Of a DNA stretch of 8,052 nucleotides, positions 1 through 6,980 are shown piece after piece (within the stretch, counting starts at the first letter, position 1; each line of letters starts with the position of its first letter). A model generated the notes under the pieces. The model worked only from the letters and a program-made list of their open reading frames with translations. It had not been told where the DNA came from and did no database searches. The position numbers and the translations under genes were made by a program. This stretch comes from an uncultured Oscillospiraceae bacterium (GTDB lineage Bacteria; Bacillota; Clostridia; Oscillospirales; Ruminococcaceae): NCBI GenBank assembly GCA_900552845.1, contig USBC01000081.1:1-8052 (forward strand). The letters are read 5' to 3'.

Positions 1-1097
1 TAGAGATCCTGAAGATGCTGTACCGCGATAATGAGATTCTGATCTTTGATGAGCCGACCGCCGTATTGACCCCGCAGGAGATCGACGAGCTGATGGAGAT
101 CATGCGCAACCTTGCCAAAGAGGGAAAGAGTATTCTGTTCATCAGCCACAAGCTGAATGAGATCATGGCGGTGGCAGACCGCTGCACCGTGCTGCGCAAG
201 GGAAAATATGTAGGCACCATTGAAACGGCAAAGACCAACAAGCAGGAGCTGAGCAACATGATGGTCGGCCGTCCGGTACAGCTGGAGGTGCAGAAAACGC
301 CGGCGAAGCCCGGCGAGGCAGTGCTGGAGGTGGAGCATTTTACCGTCCCCAGCAAGCTGCATAAAAAGAACGCGGTGCATGATGTGAGCTTTACCGCCCG
401 CAGCGGCGAGATTTTGTGCATTGCGGGCATTGACGGAAACGGACAAACCGAGCTGGTGTACGGCTTGACCGGACTGGAAAAGCCGAGCGGCGGTACTGTA
501 AAGCTGTGCGGCGAGGATATTACCCACGCCAGAATAAGAGAGCGCAGCAAGCAAATGTCTCACATTCCGGAGGACCGGCACAAGCACGGGCTGGTGCTGG
601 ACTTTACGCTGGAGCAGAATATGGTGCTGCAGCGCTATTACGAGACCAAATTCCAGAACCACGGCTTTATCAAGGCGGACGCAGTGCGTGAATATGCCGA
701 GGATCTGATTGAGGAATTTGATGTGCGCAGCGGTCAGGGCCCCATTACCATTGCGCGCAGCATGAGCGGCGGCAACCAGCAGAAGGCGATCGTTGCCAGA
801 GAGCTGGACCGGAATAAAGCGCTGATCGTGGCGGTGCAGCCCACCCGAGGCTTAGACGTCGGCGCGATTGAATATATCCACAGGCAGCTGGTGGCAGAGC
901 GTGACCGCGGCAAAGCGGTGCTGCTGATCTCCTTGGAGCTGGACGAGGTCATGAGCCTTTCCGACCGGATCCTGGTGATGTACGAGGGAGAGATCGTCGG
1001 TGAGCTGGATCCCGCCAAGACCACCGTACAGGAGCTTGGCCTGTATATGGCAGGCGCCAAGCGGCAGGAAAGAAAGGAGGAGAGCCGAGATGAGTAA
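1..1097 (+). CDS. Nucleoside-type ABC importer, ATPase with two ABC domains (5' end cut off)
   Basis: Cytoplasmic ATPase that powers a BmpA/Nup-type (nucleoside or simple sugar) importer. The reading frame is open from the window edge, where codons for EILK follow directly what should be the signature motif of the first ABC domain. About 140-150 N-terminal residues, including the first Walker A, are therefore missing. Counting from the Met at 15, visible motifs are Walker B ILIFDEP (8-14) and switch His45 (ISHKL) of domain 1. Domain 2 has GIDGNGQTE (138-146), signature MSGGNQQ (250-256) and AVQPTRGLDVG (273-283). In domain 2 the Walker A Lys is Gln, the Walker B Glu is Gln, and the switch His is replaced (SLELDE). 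This degenerate second site is normal for the family, so it is probably not a defect. The gene overlaps the next by 8 nt. Family assignment is secure; substrate is inferred. Confidence 0.93.
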   Translation, partial: EILKMLYRDNEILIFDEPTAVLTPQEIDELMEIMRNLAKEGKSILFISHKLNEIMAVADRCTVLRKGKYVGTIETAKTNKQELSNMMVGRPVQLEVQKTPAKPGEAVLEVEHFTVPSKLHKKNAVHDVSFTARSGEILCIAGIDGNGQTELVYGLTGLEKPSGGTVKLCGEDITHARIRERSKQMSHIPEDRHKHGLVLDFTLEQNMVLQRYYETKFQNHGFIKADAVREYAEDLIEEFDVRSGQGPITIARSMSGGNQQKAIVARELDRNKALIVAVQPTRGLDVGAIEYIHRQLVAERDRGKAVLLISLELDEVMSLSDRILVMYEGEIVGELDPAKTTVQELGLYMAGAKRQERKEESRDE

Positions 1098-2394
1098 GAG
1101 CACAAAATCTCCGCTGATGAAAAAACCGCCCTCCTATTCTCTGCGTGCTTCGCTGATTTCCATTCTCATCGGATTGCTGACCGGAGCAGTCGTCGTGCTG
1201 ATCGTCGGCATCTTTAACCCGATGATCTCGCTGAAGGGCGCATGGGACGGAATCCGTCTGGTGCTGTTCGGCGTGCTGAGCACCGGCCGTGACGCCGCAG
1301 GCGCTTTGACCTTCGGCTTTAACCCCACCAATGTGGGCAATATGCTGTTCCGCGCCACTCCGCTGATCCTGACCGGCGTTTCGGTCGCCGTTGCCTTTAA
1401 GACGGGGCTTTTCAATATCGGTGCGGCAGGACAGTACCTTGCCGGTACGGCGGCTTCGCTGTTTCTGGCGCTTTCCATTCCCAGCAGCGTAGTTCCCGCA
1501 TGGCTTATCTGGATCATCGCCTTCCTCGGCGGTATTCTGGCGGGCGCTTTGTGGGGTGCGATCCCCGGACTGCTGAAGGCGACACTGAATATCAACGAGG
1601 TCATCGCCTGCATTATGACCAACTGGATCGCGGCGAGCCTTGTCACATGGGTTTTCGATATCAGCAACCTGAAGAATATGGTGGAGGGCAACAAGACCGG
1701 TTATGTCTACAAGACGACCTATAACGGCGTTGCAACCTCCAAGATGGGGCTGGATAAGATCTTCCCCGGCAGTCAGGTCAACGGCGGTATCATCATTGCC
1801 ATTGTGATGGCGATTCTGGTCTACATTCTGCTGGAAAAGACCACCTTCGGTTATGAGCTGAAGGCATGCGGCGCCAACCGTCATGCGGCGCGTTATGCCG
1901 GTATCCGCGATAAGCGCAATATCGTCTGCTCGATGGCGATTGCCGGCGCCATGGCGGGTGCTGCCGGCGCCCTCTACTACCTTTCCGGCAATACCGAATT
2001 TTTCTGGACCACCTATCAGTCGCTGCCCAGTGAGGGCTTTGACGGCATTGCCGTGGCGCTGCTGGCGGTCAACAACCCCATCGGCGTAATCTTCAGCGGG
2101 ATCTTTATGTCGCTGCTTTCCATTGCGGGATTGCAGCTGACCAACCTGACCGCCTATAACGAATACATCACCGATGTGATCATTGCAGTAATCGTGTACC
2201 TGTCGGCATTCTCGCTGGTCATCAAGCTGTGGATCAGCCGCCGCAGGAAAGAGGGCAAGCCGGTGCTGCCGTGGAAAAAGAAGCAACCGGAGGGAGAGGG
2301 GCTGCTGCCCGATGCTCCGCCGGAGAAGCCAACGCCGCCGGAGCAGGAAAAACCGGCAGATGAAACAGTGACCGGAAAGGAGGCGGAAGCGTAA
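1090..2394 (+). CDS. Nucleoside-type ABC importer, permease 1 (NupB/YufP-like)
   Basis: Integral membrane permease of 434 residues, of the BPD_transp_2 (branched-chain amino acid/ribose/nucleoside) type. The ATG at 1090 is chosen because AAAGGAGG (1073-1080) lies 9 nt upstream and the start sits inside the end of the ATPase gene, which suggests translational coupling. After a basic N-terminus (residues 1-18) comes a long hydrophobic segment (about 20-40), then the family hallmark FKTGLFNIGAAGQ and several further membrane segments. A cytoplasmic coupling loop of the type GYELKACGANRHAARYAGI follows LVYILLEKTTF. The protein ends with an unusual charged tail of about 50 residues (from about 384), rich in Pro, Glu and Lys and outside the membrane. 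It should pair with permease 2 to form the translocation path. Confident as a permease; exact substrate unknown. Confidence 0.93.
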   Translation: MSKSTKSPLMKKPPSYSLRASLISILIGLLTGAVVVLIVGIFNPMISLKGAWDGIRLVLFGVLSTGRDAAGALTFGFNPTNVGNMLFRATPLILTGVSVAVAFKTGLFNIGAAGQYLAGTAASLFLALSIPSSVVPAWLIWIIAFLGGILAGALWGAIPGLLKATLNINEVIACIMTNWIAASLVTWVFDISNLKNMVEGNKTGYVYKTTYNGVATSKMGLDKIFPGSQVNGGIIIAIVMAILVYILLEKTTFGYELKACGANRHAARYAGIRDKRNIVCSMAIAGAMAGAAGALYYLSGNTEFFWTTYQSLPSEGFDGIAVALLAVNNPIGVIFSGIFMSLLSIAGLQLTNLTAYNEYITDVIIAVIVYLSAFSLVIKLWISRRRKEGKPVLPWKKKQPEGEGLLPDAPPEKPTPPEQEKPADETVTGKEAEA

Positions 2395-3425
2395 TGTCAT
2401 TCCTGATCAGACAGACCTTGGTTTACGCAATCCCCCTGATGGTCGTGGCGCTTGCCGGCATCTTTGCCGAGCGCAGCGGTATCATCAACCTGGCTTTGGA
2501 AGGTATTATGATCTTCGGCGCCTTTATCGGCGTGCTGTTTGTAAGAATGATGCAGGCGCAGGGCTGGTTCGACGCGGCAAAGGCGGCGAACAACTGGGGC
2601 GCCCTGCAAGGCTATCTGCTGCTGGCGATGCTGGTTGCGGCATTGATGGGCGCGGTATTCTCGCTATTATTGGCATTTGCAGCGATCAACCTACGAGCAG
2701 ACCAGACCATCGGCGGTACGGCGCTGAACATGCTGGCGCCTGCGCTGGTGCTGTTCCTCGTCCGGTTGATCTCCAAGCAGAACCAGCTGCTGCTGCTCAA
2801 GGGCGACTCCGCCTCGTGGTTCATGATCAAAAAGACCATGCTGGGCTTTGACAGAACTGCGGAGTTGAACTTCTTCCAGGAGACTTTCCTGAATAAGGTT
2901 TACCTGAGCAACTATATTTGCGTGCTGGTATTCATCATTCTGGCGATAATTCTGTATAAGACGAAATTCGGTCTGCGGCTGCGTGCCTGCGGTGAAAATC
3001 CTCAGGCGGCGGATTCGCTGGGCATCAGTGTGACCAAGATGCGCTATGCCGGCACCACCATTTCCGGTGCGCTGGCAGGTATGGGCGGCTTTGTATATGC
3101 AGTAACGACCGCCAACTGCTCCGCCAACGGCGACGTAGCAGGCTTCGGCTTCCTGGCGCTGGCAGTTATGATCTTTGGTAACTGGAAGCCGCTGAATGTG
3201 GCGGGCGGCGCTTTGCTGTTCGGTCTCTTTAAGTGTGTGGCGGCGTGCTACTCCACGCTGGATATCAACGGCGACGGCGTCTTTGCGCTGGCGGAGCTGG
3301 GGCTGAATGCCAACTTCTACCGCCTGCTGCCGTATGTCATCACCCTGCTGGTGCTGGCGTTCACCTCCAAGAGCAGCCGTGCCCCCAAGGCAGAAGGGAT
3401 CCCCTACGATAAGGGACAGCGGTAA
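2394..3425 (+). CDS. Nucleoside-type ABC importer, permease 2 (NupC/YufQ-like)
   Basis: Second membrane permease, 343 residues. Its ATG shares one base with the stop of permease 1 (TAATG), and GGAAAGGAGG (2374-2383) lies 10 nt upstream. The N-terminal block AGIFAERSGIINLALEGIMI is the hallmark of the YufQ/NupC half of these importers. A coupling loop GLRLRACGENPQAADSLGI precedes AGTTISGALAGMGGF. The C-terminus APKAEGIPYDKGQR resembles the conserved end of the family and is basic, so it should be cytoplasmic. Odd feature: residues 290-301 read DINGDGVFALAE, which matches a canonical EF-hand calcium loop and lies just before the last membrane helix, in what should be an extracellular loop. It is the last gene of its operon, followed by a terminator 17 nt after the stop. 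Confidence 0.93.
   Translation: MSFLIRQTLVYAIPLMVVALAGIFAERSGIINLALEGIMIFGAFIGVLFVRMMQAQGWFDAAKAANNWGALQGYLLLAMLVAALMGAVFSLLLAFAAINLRADQTIGGTALNMLAPALVLFLVRLISKQNQLLLLKGDSASWFMIKKTMLGFDRTAELNFFQETFLNKVYLSNYICVLVFIILAIILYKTKFGLRLRACGENPQAADSLGISVTKMRYAGTTISGALAGMGGFVYAVTTANCSANGDVAGFGFLALAVMIFGNWKPLNVAGGALLFGLFKCVAACYSTLDINGDGVFALAELGLNANFYRLLPYVITLLVLAFTSKSSRAPKAEGIPYDKGQR
3261..3296 (+). other. EF-hand-like calcium-binding loop coded inside permease 2
   Basis: The codons specify D-I-N-G-D-G-V-F-A-L-A-E (residues 290-301 of permease 2). The calcium ligands expected in an EF-hand or dockerin loop are present: Asp at 1, Asn at 3, Asp at 5, Gly at 6 and Glu at 12. A hydrophobic residue (Phe) sits at position 8. 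It is a single loop without an obvious partner, so calcium binding is an inference. Confidence 0.5.
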
Positions 3426-3441
3426 AAAACAGATTGCTTAC

Positions 3442-3472
3442 AAAAAGCGGCTCCTGCGGGGGCTGCTTTTTT
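3442..3472 (+). terminator. Rho-independent terminator of the ABC importer operon
   Basis: A 13-bp stem is formed by AAAAAGCGGCTCC (3442-3454) and GGGGCTGCTTTTT (3459-3471) with a TGCG loop, including two G-T (G-U) pairs. It is followed by a run of T (3467-3472). It begins 17 nt after the permease 2 stop. The A-run on the left arm could also make it work in the other direction, but no gene is seen converging on it. Confidence 0.88.
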
Positions 3473-3488
3473 GCGGGAGTTTTGCGAA

Positions 3489-3517
3489 AACGGGTCGCGG
3501 TGCGCGGGTGCGGGAGC
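3489..3517 (+). repeat. 29-nt intergenic repeat, copy 1 (upstream of DAHP synthase)
   Basis: This begins AACGGGTCGCGGTGCG and ends GTGCGGGAGC; all 29 bases are identical to 5791-5819. Similarity continues loosely for about 11 bases downstream (AATATTTTTGG here, GATGTTTGGGC in copy 2). Both copies are in the same orientation, in non-coding DNA before an aro gene. This copy lies 17 nt after the terminator. A small stem GTTTT-GCG-AAAAC (3479-3491) abuts its left edge. Function unknown: either an interspersed repeat or a shared regulatory site. Confidence 0.8.
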
Positions 3518-3540
3518 AATATTTTTGGAGGACGGCAGTT

Positions 3541-3579
3541 ATGACTTGCCTAAACGCCCGCGGGGTGGTAATCTTGTAG
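3541..3579 (+). CDS. Possible 12-residue leader peptide upstream of DAHP synthase
   Basis: A short frame reads MTCLNARGVVIL and stops at TAG (3577-3579), 29 nt before the DAHP synthase start. GGAGG (3527-3531) lies 9 nt upstream of the ATG, a plausible ribosome binding site. It has no Phe, Tyr or Trp codons, so it does not fit classical attenuation by aromatic amino acids. No terminator hairpin with a T-run lies between it and the next gene. It may be a chance frame, and the candidate promoter overlapping it (3546-3574) would leave it untranscribed from that site. Confidence 0.2.
   Translation: MTCLNARGVVIL
3546..3574 (+). promoter_or_regulatory. Candidate sigma-A promoter for the aro cluster
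   Basis: TTGCCT (3546-3551) and TAATCT (3569-3574) are separated by 17 bp. TG at 3566-3567 provides an extended -10. The match to TTGACA/TATAAT is moderate (4/6 and 3/6). Transcription would begin near 3581 and give a leader of about 28 nt. A promoter is expected here because a strong terminator isolates the aro genes from the transporter operon. Only the spacing and the TG support this exact site. Confidence 0.35.
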
Positions 3580-3608
3580 AAGAAAACCGAGACTGCAAGG
3601 AGAGCAAA

Positions 3609-4442
3609 ATGAACCGTTATTCCCATGATGAAAAAAACATAATGAAAGAATATCCGCTTGCGGCACGCAGTGCTTGTCCTCAGGGCAGCGCCGTTGCAGT
3701 GGGAAATGTGACCATCAGCCGGAACAGCTTAACGCTGATCGCCGGTCCCTGCGCCGTGGAAAGCCGTGAGCAGCTATGGCAGACCGCCGCCGCAGTGAAG
3801 GCTGCCGGTGCAGATATTCTGCGGGGCGGCGCCTTTAAGCCGAGAACCTCCCCCTATGCCTTTGCGGGTCTGGGGGCAGAGGGACTGCACCTTTTGGCAA
3901 AGGCCGGACGGGAATTCGGGCTGCCGGTGGTGAGTGAGATCACTGCAGAGGAGGAGCTGCCGCTTTTTGAGGAGATCGATATGCTGCAGGTGGGGGCACG
4001 GAATATGCAGAATTTTGCGCTGCTGCGGGCGCTGGGACGGCAGAAAAAGCCGGTGCTGCTGAAGCGCGGTCTGGCGGCAACCTATGAGGAATGGCTCGCC
4101 TCTGCGGAGTATATCCTGCGGGAGGGCAACCCTAATGTGGTGCTGTGCGAGCGGGGCATTCGCAGTTACCAGAGCGGCACCCGCGGCACATTGGATCTGG
4201 CAGCGGTGCCGGTAATGCACAGCCTGACCCACCTGCCGGTGCTGGTCGATCCCAGCCATGCGGCAGGGGTTTCCGAGTGGGTTTCGGCACTGGGCAGGGC
4301 GGCGGCTGCCGCCGGTGCAGACGGGCTGATGGTGGAGGTTCACCCGAACCCCGAAGCTGCCCTGAGCGATGGGGAGCAGGCATTGCTGCCGGAGGAGTTT
4401 GCACGACTGGCAGACGCCGCACGAAGGGTTGCACAAAGATAA
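3609..4442 (+). CDS. aroF: 3-deoxy-7-phosphoheptulonate (DAHP) synthase, short form
   Basis: Condenses phosphoenolpyruvate and erythrose 4-phosphate to DAHP, the first step of the shikimate pathway, in the cytoplasm. The 277-residue protein is a TIM-barrel enzyme of the type I-beta (KDO8P-synthase-like) group. Motifs are IAGPCAVES (44-52), LRGGAFKPRTSPYAF (71-85), QVGARNMQN (127-135), KPVLLKRG (147-154), CERGIRSY (180-187) and VDPSHAAG (213-220). Metal ligands expected in the family are present: Cys48, His217, Glu243 (VEVHPNP) and Asp253 (LSDGEQ). The ATG at 3609 is preceded by AAGGAG with 6 nt spacing; the in-frame ATG at 3642 has no such site. Unlike Thermotoga-type enzymes of about 338 residues, it lacks the N-terminal ferredoxin-like regulatory domain and has only a short N-terminal tail. 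It is the first gene of the aro cluster. The enzyme call is secure; the symbol varies between genomes. Confidence 0.94.
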   Translation: MNRYSHDEKNIMKEYPLAARSACPQGSAVAVGNVTISRNSLTLIAGPCAVESREQLWQTAAAVKAAGADILRGGAFKPRTSPYAFAGLGAEGLHLLAKAGREFGLPVVSEITAEEELPLFEEIDMLQVGARNMQNFALLRALGRQKKPVLLKRGLAATYEEWLASAEYILREGNPNVVLCERGIRSYQSGTRGTLDLAAVPVMHSLTHLPVLVDPSHAAGVSEWVSALGRAAAAAGADGLMVEVHPNPEAALSDGEQALLPEEFARLADAARRVAQR

Positions 4443-4483
4443 ATGCACAGAAGATCAGCTTTTCGGGAAAGGAGGGCGGTGCT

Positions 4484-5749
4484 GTGGAGATCACGATAAC
4501 AGCGGGAAATCCCCCGCGGCGGGTGACGGCGCCGCTTTCCAAATCGGAGGGGCACAGAGCGATGATTTTAGCGGCGCTGGCGGAGGGAGAGACCCTGCTG
4601 CCGGTGCTGCCGGCTTCCGATGACATGACTGCGACGAAGGAATGTCTGCGGCAAATGGGCGCCGGCATTACCGAAACGGCGCAGGGGCTGCAAATCTGCC
4701 CCATTCGGGCGCCGGCTGCCCATACCGTGCGGCTGAACTGTGGAGAAAGCGGCAGCACGCTGCGCTTTTTGCTGCCGGTGGCGGCAGCGCTGGGACGGCA
4801 TGCTGTTTTTACCGGAGCGGGACGGCTGCCGGAGCGCCCTGTTGCGGAGCTGTTGGAGGTGATGCAGAAAAACGGCATCACTGCCGAGGTGCGCCGGGAG
4901 CCGTGGGAAATCGAGATCGACGGACGGCTGACGGCAGGCATTTTTACGCTGCCGGGGAATGTCAGCTCGCAGTATGTCAGCGGGCTGCTGATGACGCTGC
5001 CGCTTTTGAAGGGCAGCAGCGAGCTCCGGATCACGGGGGCGCTGCAATCGGCGGGATATGCCGCAATGACCGAGGAAATGCTGCGCCGCTTTGGGGCAGT
5101 TTGCGAAAAAACGCCGCAGGGCTGGCACATTGCCGGAGGGCAGCGTTACCATAGCCCTATGCGGCTTGCCATAGGCGGAGACTGGAGCCAAGCCGCCTTC
5201 TGGCTGGCGGCGGGCAGCCTGTTCGCACCGGTGACAGTGACCGGCTTGCTGCCGGAAAGTACCCAGCCCGACCGGGCGATACTGCCGCTGCTGCGGCAGA
5301 TGGGAGCGCAAATTGAGGTCTCTCAGAATGGGGTGACAGCGGCGCCGGGTAAATTGCGGGGCATTTCCGCCGAGATGAGCGGTTGTCCCGATCTGCTGCC
5401 GCCTTTGGCGGTGGTAATGGCATTTGCCGAGGGCGAGAGCCGGCTGACGGGGGCAGGGCGACTGCGCCTGAAGGAAAGCGACCGTTTAACCGGAACGGCG
5501 GGTCTGCTGCGGGCGCTGGGCGGCACGGTGACGGAGCTGCCGGACGGCTTGGTGATTGCAGGCGGCGGACTGCGCGGCGGCGCTGCCGACCCCTGCGGGG
5601 ATCATCGACTGGCAATGGCAGCGGGGCTGGCGGCGCTGGGCTGCCGGGAGCCGGTGACAGTAAAAAACGCCGAGTGCGTGAGGAAATCCTACCCGGAGTG
5701 GTGGGAGATCCTGACCGGAAACGAAAAAATATTGAGCAGTAAGAATTAA
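4484..5749 (+). CDS. aroA: 3-phosphoshikimate 1-carboxyvinyltransferase (EPSP synthase)
   Basis: Transfers the enolpyruvyl group of PEP to shikimate 3-phosphate, the sixth shikimate step. The start is GTG at 4484, with AAAGGAGG (4468-4475) 8 nt upstream. The frame extends further 5' only inside the DAHP synthase gene. At 421 residues it has normal family length. Substrate and catalytic residues align with E. coli: Lys20-Ser21 and Arg25 (PLSKSEGHR), the CGESGSTLRF loop (86-95), GRLPERP (113-119), SSQ (161-163), Asp303, KESDR (330-334), DHR (373-375) and Lys401. The KSEGHR and SGSTLRF versions differ from the E. coli KSVSNR and AGTAMRP. It lies 41 nt after DAHP synthase with no terminator between, so they are probably cotranscribed. 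Confidence 0.96.
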   Translation: MEITITAGNPPRRVTAPLSKSEGHRAMILAALAEGETLLPVLPASDDMTATKECLRQMGAGITETAQGLQICPIRAPAAHTVRLNCGESGSTLRFLLPVAAALGRHAVFTGAGRLPERPVAELLEVMQKNGITAEVRREPWEIEIDGRLTAGIFTLPGNVSSQYVSGLLMTLPLLKGSSELRITGALQSAGYAAMTEEMLRRFGAVCEKTPQGWHIAGGQRYHSPMRLAIGGDWSQAAFWLAAGSLFAPVTVTGLLPESTQPDRAILPLLRQMGAQIEVSQNGVTAAPGKLRGISAEMSGCPDLLPPLAVVMAFAEGESRLTGAGRLRLKESDRLTGTAGLLRALGGTVTELPDGLVIAGGGLRGGAADPCGDHRLAMAAGLAALGCREPVTVKNAECVRKSYPEWWEILTGNEKILSSKN

Positions 5750-5790
5750 GATTATAGCAGCAGTATGAAACGGAATGAGAACCCGCAAGG

Positions 5791-5819
5791 AACGGGTCGC
5801 GGTGCGCGGGTGCGGGAGC
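5791..5819 (+). repeat. 29-nt intergenic repeat, copy 2 (upstream of chorismate synthase)
   Basis: Exact second copy of the sequence at 3489-3517, same strand, 78 nt before the chorismate synthase start. A different small stem (ACCCG 5781-5785 with CGGGT 5793-5797) includes its left edge. Short arms ATAGCAGC (5754-5761) and GCTGCTGAT (5829-5837) flank it as an imperfect inverted repeat. These arms are not present around copy 1. The remaining gap 5750-5896 shows no terminator and no convincing promoter. Confidence 0.8.
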
Positions 5820-5896
5820 GATGTTTGGGCTGCTGATTGGCAGGAAGGATTGGTTTAAAGAGATTTGACCAAGCGGAAAGGAGCGTGGGCGGTGTG

Positions 5897-6964
5897 ATGG
5901 AGTACCACGGCGGGCGGCTGGGACTGCGGCTGGAGGGCGAAAGCCACAGTGCCGAGATGCGGGTGACGATAAGCGGTCTGCCGGCAGGAGAGAGGCTGAA
6001 CACCGAGACCTTGCGGACTTTGCTGGCGCGGCGGAGACCGGGACAAAGCGCCCTGACAACGGCGCGTCAGGAGCCGGACGAGCCGGAGATTTTATCCGGT
6101 GTAAAGGACGGAATCTTGACAGGTGAGCCGGTGATAATCCGTTTTGCAAACCGTGATATGCGGTCGGCGGACTACGAGGCGGTGAAAACCGTTCCCCGAC
6201 CCGCCCATGCCGACTATACCCAGTATTTACAGATCGGAGCGATCCCCGCAGGGGGCGGGGCGCTGGGCGGGCGCATGACGCTGCTGCTGTGCGCAGCGGG
6301 CGGTATTGCGCTGGGACTGCTGGAGCAGCGCGGCATAACGGTGGCGGCAAGATTGCTCTCGGTGGGTGCGGTGCGGGATATCCCGCTGCCGGTGCAGCCG
6401 GAAAGGGAGCGGCTGAAAGCCCTTGCGGCGAAGCCGCTGCCGATATGGAGCGATGAGCTGATCCCCTGCATGGAGCAGGAGATTTTGTCCGCCCGCGCAA
6501 AAGGAGACTCGGTGGGCGGCGTGATAGAATGCGTGGCACTGGGGGTGCCTGCCGGATTGGGGCACCCGCGCTTTGACGGGGTGACCAACCGGTTAGCGGC
6601 GGCGCTTTTTGCGATCCCCGGCGTAAAAGGGGTGGAATTCGGAGACGGTTTTGCAGGGGCGGCGCAGCACGGCAGCGAGCAAAACGACGCCTTTCTTCTG
6701 CAAAACGGACAGATCGTGACCGAAACCAACCACGCAGGCGGCGTGCTGGGCGGCATTACCACAGGTATGCCGCTGGTAACGCGGCTGGCAATGAAACCGA
6801 CACCGAGCATTGCGCAGGAGCAGAAAAGTGTAGATTTGCAGACGATGCAGCCGGTGACACTGACCTTCGGCGGACGGCATGACCCCTGCATTGCGGTGCG
6901 GGCGGTGCCGGTGGCGGAGGCGGTGACGGCGCTGGTGTTGTTGGATATGATAGCAGAAGGATAA
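5897..6964 (+). CDS. aroC: Chorismate synthase (divergent clostridial type)
   Basis: Converts EPSP to chorismate with reduced FMN, the last common step to aromatic compounds. The predicted 355 residues are normal length. The ATG at 5897 puts GESH at residues 14-17, as in the family. The GTG directly before it (5894) is better spaced from GAAAGGAG (5876-5883), 10 nt rather than 13, and may be the true start. Conserved parts are GLPAG (27-31), RRRPGQS (45-51), HADYT (104-108), GSEQND (259-264), AGGVLGG (280-286), KPTPSI (300-305), GGRHDPC (325-331) and RAVPVAEA (335-342). Both invariant histidines are present (His17, His104). Unusual changes are GESHS for GESHG, RPAHADY for RPGHADY, and GGGALGGRMT (119-128) where most enzymes have GGGRxSxRET. 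It is probably functional but belongs to a divergent branch. It lies 147 nt after aroA. Confidence 0.93.
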   Translation: MEYHGGRLGLRLEGESHSAEMRVTISGLPAGERLNTETLRTLLARRRPGQSALTTARQEPDEPEILSGVKDGILTGEPVIIRFANRDMRSADYEAVKTVPRPAHADYTQYLQIGAIPAGGGALGGRMTLLLCAAGGIALGLLEQRGITVAARLLSVGAVRDIPLPVQPERERLKALAAKPLPIWSDELIPCMEQEILSARAKGDSVGGVIECVALGVPAGLGHPRFDGVTNRLAAALFAIPGVKGVEFGDGFAGAAQHGSEQNDAFLLQNGQIVTETNHAGGVLGGITTGMPLVTRLAMKPTPSIAQEQKSVDLQTMQPVTLTFGGRHDPCIAVRAVPVAEAVTALVLLDMIAEG

Positions 6965-6980
6965 AACGGAAGATGGGGGA

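Noticed and set aside
415..455. Loss of the Walker A lysine in the second ABC domain as a possible inactivating mutation
   Set aside because: GxxGNGQTE is the usual form in the second domain of nucleoside/BmpA-type ATPases, so this is a family trait.
949..2400. Long minus-strand open frame (483 codons) opposite permease 1
   Set aside because: The + strand frame has clear family motifs and a good ribosome binding site. The minus frame is low-complexity, rich in His, Gln, Arg and Asp, and shows no recognisable motif.
3558..3575. GGGGTGGTAATCTT resembles part of a T-box motif
   Set aside because: The following CCGCG, the specifier-loop structure and a terminator/antiterminator pair are all missing, and the region is too short for a T-box leader.
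5765..5836. 23-codon frame (starts MKRNENPQG) running through repeat copy 2
   Set aside because: There is no ribosome binding site before its ATG. The match to copy 1 is at DNA level and stops at the 29-nt repeat.
5157..6539. Minus-strand open frame (460 codons) opposite aroA and aroC
   Set aside because: It spans two well-supported genes and their gap, and its product is Pro/Arg/Ser-rich as expected of an antisense shadow in GC-rich DNA.
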